Source: Codonopsis lanceolata (taxonomy: Eukaryota; Streptophyta; Magnoliopsida; Asterales; Campanulaceae). Taken from it: a stretch of DNA of 64,000 nucleotides. A model generated the notes under the pieces. It did no database searches, was not told the origin of the DNA, and saw only the letters and a list, made by a program, of their open reading frames with translations. Made by a program: the position numbers and the translations under genes. How positions within the stretch are numbered: the stretch's first letter is position 1; each line of letters starts with the position of its first letter. Of this stretch, positions 22,869-34,115 are shown one piece after another. The stretch spans positions 61,214,409 through 61,278,408 of the forward strand of contig CM028379.1 of assembly GCA_013146195.2 (NCBI GenBank), read 5' to 3'.

Positions 22869-23620
22869 TCATACCCAAATCAATCAGTTGCAACCCATTT
22901 CTTTCCTTTTCTTGTTCAAAAGCAGATTAGCTACCGAAAAATTCATCATCGGTATGCCACTAGAAACCCAGGTTTCAGAGAACTTTGTCATAGTATTCGG
23001 CCCCCAAAACTTGCATTTTTCTAGAAAATAGTTTTTCCAGAAACAAATTTGAATTTGGATGTGGGAAAAGAAATAAGTTTTGGAGGTTTAAATTGAAGAA
23101 CTTGGCTGGATGTGAATGAGTGAGCGTTCCAGTGTGCATTTTTCAAGGAATGGGATTGGAAAAGGGAAGGAGTCATTGGTCAACATATTTTACAAACAGA
23201 TGGTGTGCTATTTGAGTAAGAAGATGCGAACGAAGCTAAAGTTTAAAATGGAAATAAAGGAATCATAGTTTGGAAAATTTTGTAATCTTCCCTTTTAAAT
23301 TAATGCCTAGTAATCAAAATGTGGAACCTATAAATCGGATTATTGAAACAATAGTTCTCTTTTAAATTGAAATGCTTAGAAATCAAAACGTCAAAACCGT
23401 AAATAGTTCAAAATACCAAACGAACACAACCCCTCTTGAAAGAGAGAAAGATATCAAAGCATACCATGTATGATTAAGCTCAGATGAGACGGCCAGGCCG
23501 GTTGGCAAGAGAGGTCCCTCTCTTGTTGATGGATCGAACAAGCAGGGAGATGAGAAAAAGAACTGGGAGACGAGAACAAGCAAGAGACACAACGTGTGAG
23601 TGACACTGTTGGGCAAACGT
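22869..23620. other. Non-coding, shared by both copies
   Basis: Matches 56444-57200. Short open stretches exist on both strands but no domain is recognised. Confidence 0.5.
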
Positions 23621-23624
23621 GGAT

Positions 23625-23797
23625 CACCTAAGTGGGCGGCTGGGCGCCCATCTGAGCCCATATTATGCCCATAAAAATTAATGGTCTATTTGGGCATGCC
23701 CATTTGTGCCTAGATAAAAATTGAAGTATGCCCACGCCCATTCTTTTGTGGGCGGTCTAGGTAGGCATATGGGCGTGGGCAGAATTTTCCACCTCTA
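23625..23797. mobile_element. hAT-like terminus relic, GGGC-rich, copy A
   Basis: Dense GGGC/GCCC motifs end in CAGAATTTTCCACCTCTA, the complement of a TAGAGGTGGAAAA-type hAT TIR. No opposite end is found. Also in copy B (57200-57374). Confidence 0.5.
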
Positions 23798-23935
23798 TAT
23801 AAGACCACTAGAATAATAGAATATGAGTTTGAATTATCGTTAAATTATGGATTGAAGGATGGGTCAAGGATATAATTTTGCGTTTACATGATTTAACTTT
23901 TTATTCTAGTCATCATGGTTTTCTTTGTATCTATG

Positions 23936-24686
23936 TGTTAGAATTTGCAACCAACACAACTAATCGAATATAGATAATTTGATGTGAATACACAATTAAG
24001 GGTTAAATATATGTTTAAGAATCACAAAATAGAAAAAAATAATCATTAAAGAAATAGGCACAACATAAAGATTTACGTTGTTCGACATAGTGCAAAGCCT
24101 ACATTCACGAACGGTAATGATAATCTTTCAATGTAGAAAGCAATAAAGAATGGTTTAAAAATCTTGGTACAAATACCACGCAATTGCTTCAAAAGAAAGA
24201 GGGAAAAAATTTCAGCCGCCACAAAGAGAGAGGATTAACACAGCAGCTAACCCTTTTCTTTTCACAAAAAAACACAACAGCCGCCTAAACCAATTAGTCG
24301 CAACAACAACAATATTACACCAAGTTCCCCTCTAATTTTTTCCTCTTTAATTCCCTTACCATTAGGTAAAAAATTATGATACAAAAATCCACATTCTCCA
24401 CCTTTTATGAAGAAATTCCAGCCGCTAACAAACATCATTCATTGTCGCCGTACTCCATAAGAGCCACATCCTCCACCAAGGAAACTATACTCAATCATAG
24501 GAGTCAAACAAGACCTCAACCGCCTCCATGTCCCAAGATATGAATACAACCCCATGCAATTCGACATTGCACGGTAGGTAAGGCGTGTCCATACCATTGA
24601 AATAAAATCGCTCAGCAGATAAGGCATGCCCACGCCAACTAAACAGACTCGTGCCCATGTCTCATGTTGAGATCAATTATGAATTA
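23936..24686 (-). mobile_element. copia LTR relic, minus strand, copy A
   Basis: Non-coding block following an RNase H end in minus-strand sense. Its low-coordinate edge TGTTAGAATTTGCAACC (TGTTGG in copy B) is the complement of a ...CAACA LTR end. The edges are approximate. Confidence 0.55.
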
Positions 24687-24689
24687 TCT

Positions 24690-24925
24690 CATAAGGTTAT
24701 TAACAATGAAAGACACGAATAAAGATCAAGCAATGAAAGAACTTGATCCCTGATACAACCTTAGTGAACAAGTCTTCTGGATTGTTCTTGGTGCCGCTTT
24801 GTTCTAGAAAGACCTCACCATCTTCAATGATATCATGAATATAATGATATCTTATATTGATATGCTTTGTTTGGACATGATATATGTAATAAGTAGGATT
24901 AATTGCGGGCCGGCACACTTTCCTG
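24690..24925 (-). pseudogene. copia RNase H C-terminus, minus strand, copy A
   Basis: Reads YHVQTKHINIRYHYI, EDGEVFLEQSGTKNNPEDLF and TKVVSGIKFFHCL. These are the conserved last residues of copia pol (T-K-H-I-D-V-R-Y-H ... N-P-A-D-x-x-T-K). Only the last 70 or so codons survive. Confidence 0.9.
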
Positions 24926-25047
24926 AAATTGTAACTGTTCCACTACCTTTTTTTTAAACCGCTTAAGTTCACTTTTATATTTTTTTTCCAATATTGCTCA
25001 TCTTCTTCTGAGTCTCATCGCTTTCTCTGAAATTTGCTTTTGCCCCT

Positions 25048-25293
25048 TTGATTCCAACGCCATCATTAATTTGCTTCTACCCCTTTGATTCCAAAGATGT
25101 TAAAGACGTTACATGTGCACTCGAGTTAGCTCTTTATAACTCATGGGAGGTGGATCTCGATCATCATCTGCCCCTATTTCAAAAACTGAAGCGTTACTTT
25201 GGGACAAAGCAATATGATATTTGGAATAGCTTTATTGACGAGCTAATCAATTTAGGGAATAGAGAGGTAACAGCCCGCGATAAAGTGAACTGA
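25048..25293 (+). CDS. Unrecognised coding-like fragment without ATG, copy A
   Basis: An open run ending at TGA 25291. Reads DVKDVTCALELALYNSWEVD, then DIWNSFIDELINLGNREV. It contains no methionine, so it is probably an internal exon or captured fragment. Copy B (58574-58873) is open over the same frame, and most differences between the copies change the amino acid (for example Q/R, Y/C, T/I), which argues against purifying selection. I do not recognise the family. Confidence 0.4.
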   Translation: MIPTPSLICFYPFDSKDVKDVTCALELALYNSWEVDLDHHLPLFQKLKRYFGTKQYDIWNSFIDELINLGNREVTARDKVN

Positions 25294-25554
25294 GATTTCA
25301 GATAGTATTTATGGTTCTACCTTTTTCTTAGCCATTGGCTTTCATGGTTCTCTATGTTCGCTCTTTCAATCGTTCTCTAGTCTTGCAACTTTTACTTACT
25401 TAGTGCGTGGAGTCAAAAGTAAAGTAAAGGTAGGATATATCCATGGCAAATGGTATTCTATAGTTGAGAACAGTCGTAGGAATTTCATTTATTTTCGTAT
25501 GAGATTGCATCCACCCTCATTTTCTTCTCTCTCTTTCTAGCATCGTACCTTGTG

Positions 25555-25790
25555 AAATTTGGGCATCTTTCAAAATTTTGGGCATTGGCTTTTGCATTGT
25601 GATGGCCAAAATTTTGAACGACGCCCAAAATTTTGAATGACACCTAATTTTGAACGACGACCAAAATTTTGAATTATGCCCAATTTTTGCATTGCGACGC
25701 CCAAATTTGGGCACTTGCTTTTGAGCGACTCCCAAATTTTTTGACTGACACCAAAAAAAAAATTATCGACGCCCAAATTAGGACAGTGGC
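25555..25790. repeat. Short palindromic repeat cluster (GCCCAAAATTTTG), copy A
   Basis: At least eight variants of CGACGCCCAAAATTTTGAA or its complement lie head to head. CAAAATTTTG is itself a palindrome. Copy B (59145-59320) has fewer units. Confidence 0.7.
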
Positions 25791-26229
25791 TCTATGTACG
25801 CGTCTTTCCTTCATTAAGGGTATATTCGTCATTTTTCATCCAAAAGTATACTTTAGCGGTTGAAAACAAATATATGAGACTTTTCCGGTTATAATATCAT
25901 GATAAGGGACCGGGCCGGTTATCACCCATGTAAGTATTGGCTAGGCCTATTGTTATTCGACCTACTTAGAAACAACAAAGGCCCAACAACCCAAGCCCAT
26001 GTTACCCCAAAATCAGATTTCCCATCCTTGAATCTTGGGTAAAATTCAGGCCGGTCCCTTTTCCAAATTTCTAAGTTCAAAAGCCCACATTCTTTTTTTT
26101 TCAACCACAAAAGACTACTTTTCGAAATATTGTTCCAAAAATATAACCGTCTTTCTTCAACAGCTCCGACAATACACTTTAGATTCGAAAATTCATGATT
26201 GTATGTAACGAAACGGGGATCGACATGCC

Positions 26230-26300
26230 CGGTCAGGTCGTGGGAGTTGAGGGGGCAGCGCCCTTCGTGGGGGTTCGGGAGCAATGCCCCCGAAAGGTAA
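26230..26300. repeat. GC-rich inverted repeats, copy A
   Basis: GGGGGCAGCGCCC followed by GGGGGTTCGGGAGCAATGCC and CCCGAA forms two short stem-loops in AT-rich surroundings. Also at 59795-59840. Confidence 0.55.
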
Positions 26301-26489
26301 ACTAGTTTTTTGATTCATAAACTACGCAACTATAATGGATCTGTGTTGGTTGAAAGATTTTTCAGTTGAGACGAAGGTGAAGGAGGAGTAAGAAGAAGGC
26401 TTATGACAAAGGAGATGGAAGAAGGTGGAGGACGTAAACTGATTATTTATGCTTTTGTATTGCGGTGAAAAAATGAATTAGATAATACT

Positions 26490-26770
26490 TTTGCACCGCA
26501 GTTTAAAGTTTAATTTCCTAGTCTATTTTTGAATCGCAGTTTATAAATTTCATTGCATTAATTTTTGCACCGCAGTTCAAAGTTTAATTTCCTAGTCTTT
26601 TTTTTTAATCGCGGTTCATAATTTCATTGCATTAATTTCTGCACAGCGGTTCAAAGTTTAATTTTCTAGTCTATTTTTGAATCGCGGTTCATAAATTTCA
26701 TTGCATTAAATTTTACACCGCGGTTCAAAGTTTAATTTCCTAGACTATTTTTGAATCGTGGTTCATAAGC
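26490..26770. repeat. Tandem repeat, 74-bp unit, about 3.8 copies, copy A
   Basis: GCACCGC (or variants) recurs at 26493, 26567, 26641 and 26716. Each unit has two half-units, ACCGCGGTTCAAAGTTTAAT and ATCGCGGTTCATAAATTTC. Copy B has the same array at about 60040-60315. Confidence 0.85.
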
Positions 26771-26774
26771 GCAT

Positions 26775-26890
26775 CAGACTCATTAAGGGTGTCGCAGTCA
26801 TTTCGCCCTCAAAAATGTCTTTTTCCGATTGAAAAAATATACTGGACTAGATGTGTTATAAACTTTAAAAAGTGGATCAGCCCCGCAGTT
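26775..26890. repeat. Third copy of the MULE-like terminus, copy A
   Basis: CATTAAGGGTGTCGCAGTCATT and the following 100 bp align with CATTAAGGGTATATTCGTC at 25815-25918 in the same direction, ending GGATCAGCCCC. Confidence 0.5.
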
Positions 26891-26919
26891 TTTTCTTGAA
26901 TCTTTTGGGCATTTCAATC

Positions 26920-27467
26920 CCTAGAACCTGTCTCCCTAATTTCCATGAGAGCCTTGACCGAGTTCCTACCTCATTGCTGCTGTGTGGCACCATCATAGTT
27001 GATGACTCCGATTAGGAGTCTTTCTCCCCCATTTGCCGCTTGCAGCAGGCTATATAAACCTCCTCACTATCGTATGTAGGTACGCCGAAACTAAGCTCCA
27101 TCTCTCTCTCGATATCTCCTCTCTTCTACCAATTTTCTTGGATCTAAAGTTATGAGTGTTTTGTGAGGGAAAACACTTTGTGTGTGGGTGCTTCCTCTAA
27201 TTCTCTTGCATCTAAAGCTGTGAGTGTTTTCTAAGGGGAAACACTTTGCATGTTGGTACTGTGGGTGGGGATTCCATTCTCAAAGAAGGAATTTTTGGGT
27301 GGGGTTTTGTTGGAAGGTTGGTGGTTTGCTCATACCTTGGAACAGAGTGACTTTGGCTCTTCGCTTGACTCTCCGGTGGACTGTTATATATATATCCATT
27401 ACCTATATATTAAGCCCTAGACAGATTGTGCTAGGCTTCGGCTCCAAGCTAGTCATTAGAAATTCCA
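26920..27467 (+). promoter_or_regulatory. LTR- or promoter-like segment with TATA box and duplicated hairpins, copy A
   Basis: GACTCC-GATTA-GGAGTC (27004-27020) lies 30 bp before TATATAA (27051-27057). A leader with a duplicated 65-bp block follows (about 27130 and 27205), each block containing the stem AGTGTTTT...AAAACACT. There is no ORF and no second copy nearby other than copy B (60450-61017), so a solo LTR is possible. Confidence 0.4.
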
Positions 27468-27470
27468 TAA

Positions 27471-27948
27471 GGGTATGTTTGGATACCCCAATTCCATAGC
27501 TTGGAATTGGAATTGGAATTGGGGCCTCCAAAACTAATTCCATTGTTTGGAAATATAAATAAAATATGGAATTTGAATTGTGTTGGAATTCTAAATCACT
27601 CAATTTCATAAAACTAATATCCATCCTAAATACAAATAATTTAAATTCTAAATTTTGATCAATTATTATATAATAACAAATCATCATCTTTTTACCACCA
27701 CCAAAACAACTTTCAACCACCACTACTTTTGCCACCTCCTGCCGCCGCCAACACCTCCGTCCACCCCCATCACCGCCGACCACCCCCGCCACCGCCTTCG
27801 GCTGCCGCCAACACCTCCGGCAACCACCACGACCGCCGGCCAATCCCCGCCACTGCTGCCGCCTCCTCCAACTACTTCCGACGGCTGCCACCCATCGCCA
27901 TCGATTGCCACCCACTGCCGCCGTTAGCCACCACCACTATATGCTATT
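27471..27948. mobile_element. PIF/Harbinger-like MITE, copy A2 (truncated)
   Basis: Follows TAA with GGGTATGTTTGGATACCCC, the complement of the right end of 12154-12783, so it lies in the opposite orientation. It carries an expanded GCCGCC/CCACC tract (27720-27930). It breaks off at CTATTTAT and lacks the other end. Confidence 0.78.
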
Positions 27949-27959
27949 TATCTCTCTTA

Positions 27960-28220
27960 CTATAAAAGTCAAGCTTGTTTCTTACAATTTAATAGATGGA
28001 CAAAAATAACCCTTCACCAAATAAACCACCCACCATTTAATCAAGGACAAAACAAGTAAATTTATCATGACAACAAATAATGTTTGGACAAAATAACCTC
28101 AAATATAATAAATCATCCACCATTAATTAAGGTCAAACAAGTAAATTTATCAGAGACTAATTAATTCCCTTAATAATCAAATAATAATTTGATCCCTTGA
28201 CTTATACATGTTTTAAAGTT
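27960..28220. repeat. Repeat array, inverted relative of 33045-33590
   Basis: Two units of about 85 bp containing GGACAAAATAACC and CAAGTAAATTTATCA. The complement of 33045-33590 shows the same motif order (TTTCTTACAA, GACAAAAATAACCC, CAAACAAGTAAATTT). Confidence 0.55.
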
Positions 28221-28419
28221 AGGTCCTACAGGTTTGAATTCTATTTATTTCGTCTTGTATTTTTACTTTCTTATCAGTTTCCCCCTCCTACCATTATCGT
28301 TACAAATGTTGTCCAATATTGTCTAAAATAACAAAAATATCCTTACTCAGTCGAGAGACTAAAATTTTATTTGAAACTAAAAAATAATATGGTTTTACTT
28401 AGTAAAGACATTAAAAAAG

Positions 28420-31350
28420 TAAATGAAAAAATGTTACTATAATAATAGATTTGTTAGTGAGTATCTAGATATTAAGCAAAAATATGTAGCGTCTTTAGCT
28501 ATTACACATAAATAAGCTAAGAGAAGTGGGTTAAGAAAATGTGTCATAGTGTCAATAGCATATAGAAAATGAAGAACCAATTGATGAATTTGTGCGTTTT
28601 GTTACAAAAAAAAGCAAAAATCTACAGTTTAGTTCTTTGAATTTTCAGACTACTAATTGTAACCTTAAAAACTATCATACTGGTCCTAACTTATAAATAT
28701 TACAAACAAACCACTGTTAGTAATCACAATTAACCAGGTTTAAAATATTTTACTCATTCCCATAATTGGGTTCCAAACCTCTAACCTCTTTTGGTCTTAA
28801 CTTGCTTGCTCCTTTTCATAGAACCCGAAGTAGTTACGTGTGAGAATCTTTCTATTCCCCTCCCCTGTCTATCAACTTTCTTTTCTTCTACCACAACTCT
28901 CCTTTAATTGAAAGAAATTGTCACCAATCAACATCCTTTCAACTAACTCCATCCTAAATTAGATTATCTCCTTACTTAGTAATTTGACACTGAAAGTGCA
29001 TAGGAAGTAAGAAATGAGAGACATTCAAGAAAGAAGTCTGACTAATCAGAAGCTAAAGAGATTCTATGTTTCTATTTTAGCAAGGTGAGGTAAATTTGTT
29101 TCTTGGTGATGGTGATGGCGATGGCGGTGCTTACGACCGCAGGGATGATGGTGTTAGGGGCGGTGGTGACAGTGATTTTAGGGATGACAGTGGTGGATTA
29201 GATGAAATACATCGTTGTGAAATTTCCTAATCATCAAATTTTCAAATATCCATATGGGTTTCAGATTCAATTTGAAATTTTAAAAATTCAAAAAAATTGA
29301 ATTTGAGTTCGTAAAAAGTGAAATTTAAGGTTGTGGTGGCGATGTGTCTATCATTGATGGCTTTTCCAAATGGGTTACTTCGAAGGAAGGCGTAAGGAAT
29401 TAGAAAAAGAAATAAAATCAAATCAAAAAATTAAATTTTGGACTAATGGTAAAATTTGAGGTGGTAGTGGTGGTGGTGGTGAGTCTATGAATGATGGGGT
29501 TGACGAAAGAAAGTGAGGCTAAAAAATAAATTTTAAATTTCATTTTTTGGAGTAATGCATTTTTTAACTTTGAATTTAAATATCAGACAAAGTTTAACTA
29601 ATTTTGGATTATTTAAATAATTATTTTGTAATTAAAAAAATATTTTAAATATTAAATGACAAACTAAATGATGAAATTATAACAAATCCCACTTTGCGCC
29701 ACAAGCAAAATAACCAAAATAATCTTCATGTACATGATTTTCTATCACTATTTTTAATGCCCATGGACGGGAGAGGACAAAGTGAGACAAATAGAAAAAA
29801 CATGTAAGAAAGTGAGACATCATAGGTTGGGTATGACATTATTAGAGGTATATGAAAAATTGTAACTATAATAATACATTGGTTGGTGAGTATCGAGATA
29901 TTAAGCAAATCTATAGCGTGCTTAGTAATTGCATGTGAATAAGCTAAGAGAAACGTGTTAAGGAAAGATGTTATAATGTCAAGAAGATAAAGAAAAATGG
30001 AGAACTTAGTTGACAAATCTGTGTGTTTTGTTAGAGAAAAAATTAAGTTACAATCGATAGGAAAGTTGTTTGAAGAAAGTAGTTCCACTTAACGGAAGCT
30101 AAAGATATGTTATATTTCCATTTTAGCAAGGTAAGGTGGACACGTTTCTTGGTGGTGGTGATAGCTGTGGCGGCATTTGTAGGGATGCTGGTGGTGGTGG
30201 GGGCGATTTTAAGCATGACAGTGGTGATTTAGGTGGAATACGACATTAAACAAAGGAGTAAGAAATTAAACAAAGAAATAAGATAAAATAAAAGAAATTG
30301 ATTTCTAGGCTAATGGTGTTATTTGAGGTGGTAGTGGTGGTAATGGTGGTGGGTGTATAAATTAAATAAATTCTAAAGTTAATTATGAGACAAATTAAAA
30401 TAACAACATTGCTAGCCTTACAACTAATTTTATAATTTTCCTTACTACTAAGCGTTCAAGGGCACAAATGTTTTTGTTCAAAACAACTTTGCGCTTCTTC
30501 AGAGCATAGTTGTAAAGAAAGTAGTATAATTAGTTTTAAGAATAACATTTTCCTTACCATTTCTCTTCATTCAAGCCCATCTTTTTTTCCGATGAATTCG
30601 TCGATAAGAGTTATGTGTTTTTTTTTAATCGCATGTTTTTACTAGGATTTTTAGTATGTATAGTATATACCTTCTGATTTCTACTTTAGGCGCGACTTTT
30701 GTATGGAATAGAATGAGGAAGATCAGAGATGGAGTTTGGCTAGAATCGAAGAAGGACGGCGCCAAAGTTGTGATAGGCGTGACCAAAGTTGGAAGGGTTT
30801 AGGCTGGAGATGGCGGCTATTATTGTGGAGCGAGAGATGGGCACTTGCAGGAGAAGAGGGAAGGAGCGGTGTGAGATTAGAGTTTTTACTTTTAATACAT
30901 TTACCCTCAAAGCAGATAATAAAAATGTTATTTTTACCCCGCACGTGGAAGACCATGTGCTATTTAACGTGGATATTCTAACGTCCATCACGGATAGTGT
31001 GGAAAATAGAAAAAAAAAATGAAACGCCAGATATCATTATGAGACAAATTTGGTGGATACCTTGGGGGAAATTGTAATTTGGTCATATAATTATTTTTGA
31101 ATTATTGAAACAATTATTTATTATTATTTTTATTTAAAAACATATTTTAAATACTAAATGGTTAATTATATAATAAAGTTATAACTAAATCTCATTTTCC
31201 ACCCTAAGCAAAATGACCAAAATAATATTCACGTGATATGCACATATCATTTTCCATACGTTACTATTTTTAACACCCATAGACGAGAGGGGGTAAAGTG
31301 GGACAAATAGAAAAATAAGGTATGAAAGTGAGACACTTCATAGGATGGGG
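28420..31350. repeat. Diverged tandem duplication, unit about 1.45 kb
   Basis: Successive blocks recur in order: 28425-28625 with 29850-30060, 29020-29240 with 30070-30250, 29380-29510 with 30240-30360, and 29560-29830 with 31080-31350. Shared strings include AGATATTAAGCAAA and TTTTAGCAAGGT, plus a GGTGGTGG tract in each. No coding potential recognised. Confidence 0.7.
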
Positions 31351-32160
31351 TCAAATGTAAGATATAGTGTGTAATTTTGGGAGAAAATCATATGTTTGCC
31401 CCATCAAAATTAGCCCAAAATACACATTGTCCCCTAAGGTATCCTCCAAATCCATTTTGGCCCTCAACGTAATTTTGTAGCATTTCCATATTACATATCA
31501 AATTTGGTGATTGTGATGTAACGTGTGGTAATCGGTGATAAAAATGGTAGCGATAATGTTTAAGATCGAGAATTTGCTCCAATCAAACCATAAACCATAT
31601 TAATGGTGCCAAGGAGAAATTTGTTGGTGTTTAAGCTAGGGACGATGAAGACGGATTAAATCATGACGTGCCTCATCATTGTCGTGATATATCTCCGATA
31701 AGTTCAAATATGAGTTTTGAAATTCATCGTATGCTTATGCATTGTGTTTTTGGCTTGGTCATTTAACATCGGCAGCTCGGCCAATTTTAATTTTTTGTGG
31801 GTTCTTATTCATGGCGGCCTTGACACCTTGATCATCTTCTTGTGTTTTATCTCTATCCATATGATTCTGCACTATTTTTATTTATTTTTCTATATAAAAA
31901 TTCGAATAAAAGATTTATACACTTTCGAGTTTTATCTCACTTAAAATTTAAATAAGATGTCATTGTTGGAGAAATAAGCAGAGAAAGCATTGTCGAGAAT
32001 AAGAAAATGGTTTTTTTTTGGGTAATAAAACACGTAAAACATTGTTAAAAATAACCAAAATGCCCTTCACGTGAAATACCATGTGCACCTTAACGTCATA
32101 TTGGTAACTTAGTAGTGTCTAGGGGCAAACTATAAAAACTTAAACAATGAAATATGAAAA
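31351..32160. other. Non-coding, no feature recognised
   Basis: AT-rich with scattered ACGTG motifs. No ORF with a recognisable domain. Confidence 0.5.
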
Positions 32161-32164
32161 TGAC

Positions 32165-32290
32165 ACAAAAGTTAGGTTGAGTGGTAAAGCGAGACTTTAT
32201 AGATACTCGGGTGAATTTTGTATTTTAGTGTAAGTATATACTTTGAGATTGCGAGTTTGATTTCTATAACACAATTTATTATTTTTCAAA
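32165..32290 (+). repeat. Possible tRNA-derived SINE head
   Basis: GGTTGAGTGGTAAAGCGAG resembles a Pol III A box and GCGAGTTTGATTTCT a B box about 80 bp later. No poly(A) tail or target duplication is clear. Confidence 0.35.
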
Positions 32291-32483
32291 GAGAGTCATA
32301 AATTCTAGAAACGACATAAGCAAAGTCTCCAACAACAATGTGCTTATCTAAGAAAGCAGTTTGAATTGTTTTCAATTCCAACACACCGATAAAAGTGAAT
32401 GAATTCATATTTGATATTAAAAAAAAGATTTAAAAAATAACCAATAAAAAAGGACAAATGTGTAGGATAAGTTACAATATAAT

Positions 32484-32583
32484 NNNNNNNNNNNNNNNNN
32501 NNNNNNNNNNNNNNNNNNNNNNNNNNNNNNNNNNNNNNNNNNNNNNNNNNNNNNNNNNNNNNNNNNNNNNNNNNNNNNNNNNN
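32484..32583. other. Assembly gap (100 N)
   Basis: Exactly 100 Ns, the usual placeholder for a scaffold gap of unknown size. Confidence 1.
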
Positions 32584-33044
32584 GTTTTTTAATAATAGTT
32601 AATAAATAAATAATATATTATTAATTAATGATTAATAAATATAGATGTGGAAAAAAACATAAAATTATCCCATGGATAATTTGTATAAATTAAATAATAG
32701 GAAAATGAAAAAAAATGGAAATTGAAGTTATCATATTATCATTGTAGTTATGCTTGATTCTAAAATAAGGTCTATTTTTGGTGGAACAAAGAAGTACTTC
32801 CAACACCCTCATCACTGATAGTTGGCCGAGTGAATAGTAAGGGTCAACCTAAGATCACAACTGATTGTTTGTGTGGACTGTGGAGCAATCAGCAATCAAA
32901 TGTAGAGGTTCCGCCTCTCATCGTTTCAACCTAAGAGTATTTTACCTCCAGAGTTCAATCGTCTAAACAAATGTGGCACTATGCTATAATGAATGAGAGA
33001 AAACAGCCTAAGATGGTAAGAATATTTACATTGTAAACCAATTA

Positions 33045-33590
33045 GTGCAGTTATATATCCCTTAATTATTATATTTTTCAAACATGGACCCAAACAATTG
33101 GAGCGAGGGTTATTTTTGTCTATACATTATTTTGTAAGAAACAACACACATTTTTTATAAATAGGAAGATAGGGAGATATGAAAATTTTAGTTTTTTGAT
33201 CTTTAATTCATGTTGAGATGTTTGTTAGATGTAGGGTTATTTTGGTCTATACTCACGGATTTGATTAACCAATGACAAATTTACTTGTTTGTCTTAATTC
33301 ATTTTTAGTGGTAATTACATGTAGGGTTATTTTAGCCTATACGTTATTTTATAAGAGGCAACACACTATTTCATATAAAGGGCGGATACGAAAAAAATAC
33401 TTGTTTGACTTAATTCAAGTTAAGTTATTTGTTAGATGTACGTATGGTTATTTTGGTCTATATATCCATGGAATTGATAAACACATAACAAATTATTTGT
33501 TCGTCTTTAATTCATTTCGAATGGTTAATTAAATATACGATTATTTTTTATCTATAAATTATTTTGTAAGAGACAACATCATTTAATGTT
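33045..33590. repeat. Repeat array with units around GGGTTATTTTNGTCTAT
   Basis: Four related units carry (A)GGTTATTTTxGTCTATA, TTATTTTGTAAGAxxCAAC and TTGTTTGTCTTAATTCATTT. In complement the array matches 27960-28220. Confidence 0.55.
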
Positions 33591-33760
33591 TTAAAAATCT
33601 ACAATTATATTATTCAAAAAGTAGGCTCTTTTTTATTTTTTGCACCGGTTCAAGTTTATGTTAATTTAATTGATTAAACCTTGTTAATATCTCGTACTAC
33701 AAATCATATAGATAATACTCAACGGGTAAGTAAAAACACTATGGAAAAAAAGAGACTTAC

Positions 33761-33832
33761 AAATTTCGAAGATTTTTAAGGTCTCCGAGCTGAGGCGGAA
33801 TAGGACCCGAGAGTTGGTTATTAGAAAGATAC
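33761..33832 (-). CDS. LRR exon 6, copy B
   Basis: 72 bp, donor GTAAGT. Reads YLSNNQLSGPIPPQLGDLKN and on. Confidence 0.83.
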
Positions 33833-33937
33833 CTATAAGCATAAATTAAAGAACAACATATCAAAATGAATATAAAGGATAAAAAATTGTAACAACCATG
33901 GCATGACTAGAGTTCAACAGTTGTGTCGAGGCCTTAC

Positions 33938-34009
33938 AGACTAGTAAGGTTGGTGATGCTTCCCAATTGATATGGAATTTTCCCTGACAATCTATTTTGA
34001 TAAAATGAT
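33938..34009 (-). CDS. LRR exon 5, copy B
   Basis: 72 bp, acceptor CTAG, donor GTAAG. Reads SFYQNRLSGKIPYQLGSITN and on. Complete version of the partial exon at 1-43. Confidence 0.83.
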
Positions 34010-34115
34010 CTAGCAAAAATACGACTCAAAATATCATTTGTAATTGTCTCTAATAATAAAATTTACTTTGATAGGTTAAGGGTAAGATAAGAGAAACAAA
34101 GTAAATAATACTTAC

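Larger units (their letters stand above)
24906..25918 (+). mobile_element. Possible MULE with captured coding fragment, copy A
   Basis: The left end (GGGCCGGCACAC...TTTAAACCGCTTAAGTTCACTTTT) and the complement of the right end (GGCCCGGTCCC...TTTCAACCGCTAAAG) are imperfect inverted copies about 80 bp long. They enclose the open fragment at 25048-25293. No clear 9-bp target duplication was found. The third, same-sense end at 26775-26890 complicates the picture. Confidence 0.4.
1..27948. repeat. Copy A of a ~34-kb tandem segmental duplication
   Basis: The first bases of the window recur from 33968, and nearly every block then recurs in order: 1-300 with 33968-34270, 4350-5970 with 37738-38212, 11893-14047 with 38213-43607, 14048-22863 with 43608-56438, and 22864-27948 with 56439-61320. 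Small substitutions and indels are scattered throughout, and elements private to each copy interrupt the match. The left edge of the unit is probably outside the window, because 33761-33967 (LRR exon 6) has no partner here. Confidence 0.93.

Noticed and set aside
26230..26300. Rho-independent terminator
   Set aside because: GC stems without a following T-run, and the context is nuclear plant DNA.
27403..27915. 170-codon Gly/Arg/Val-rich ORF on the minus strand
   Set aside because: Lies wholly in the GGC/GGT-rich core and arm of a Harbinger-like MITE. Composition, not coding, keeps it open.
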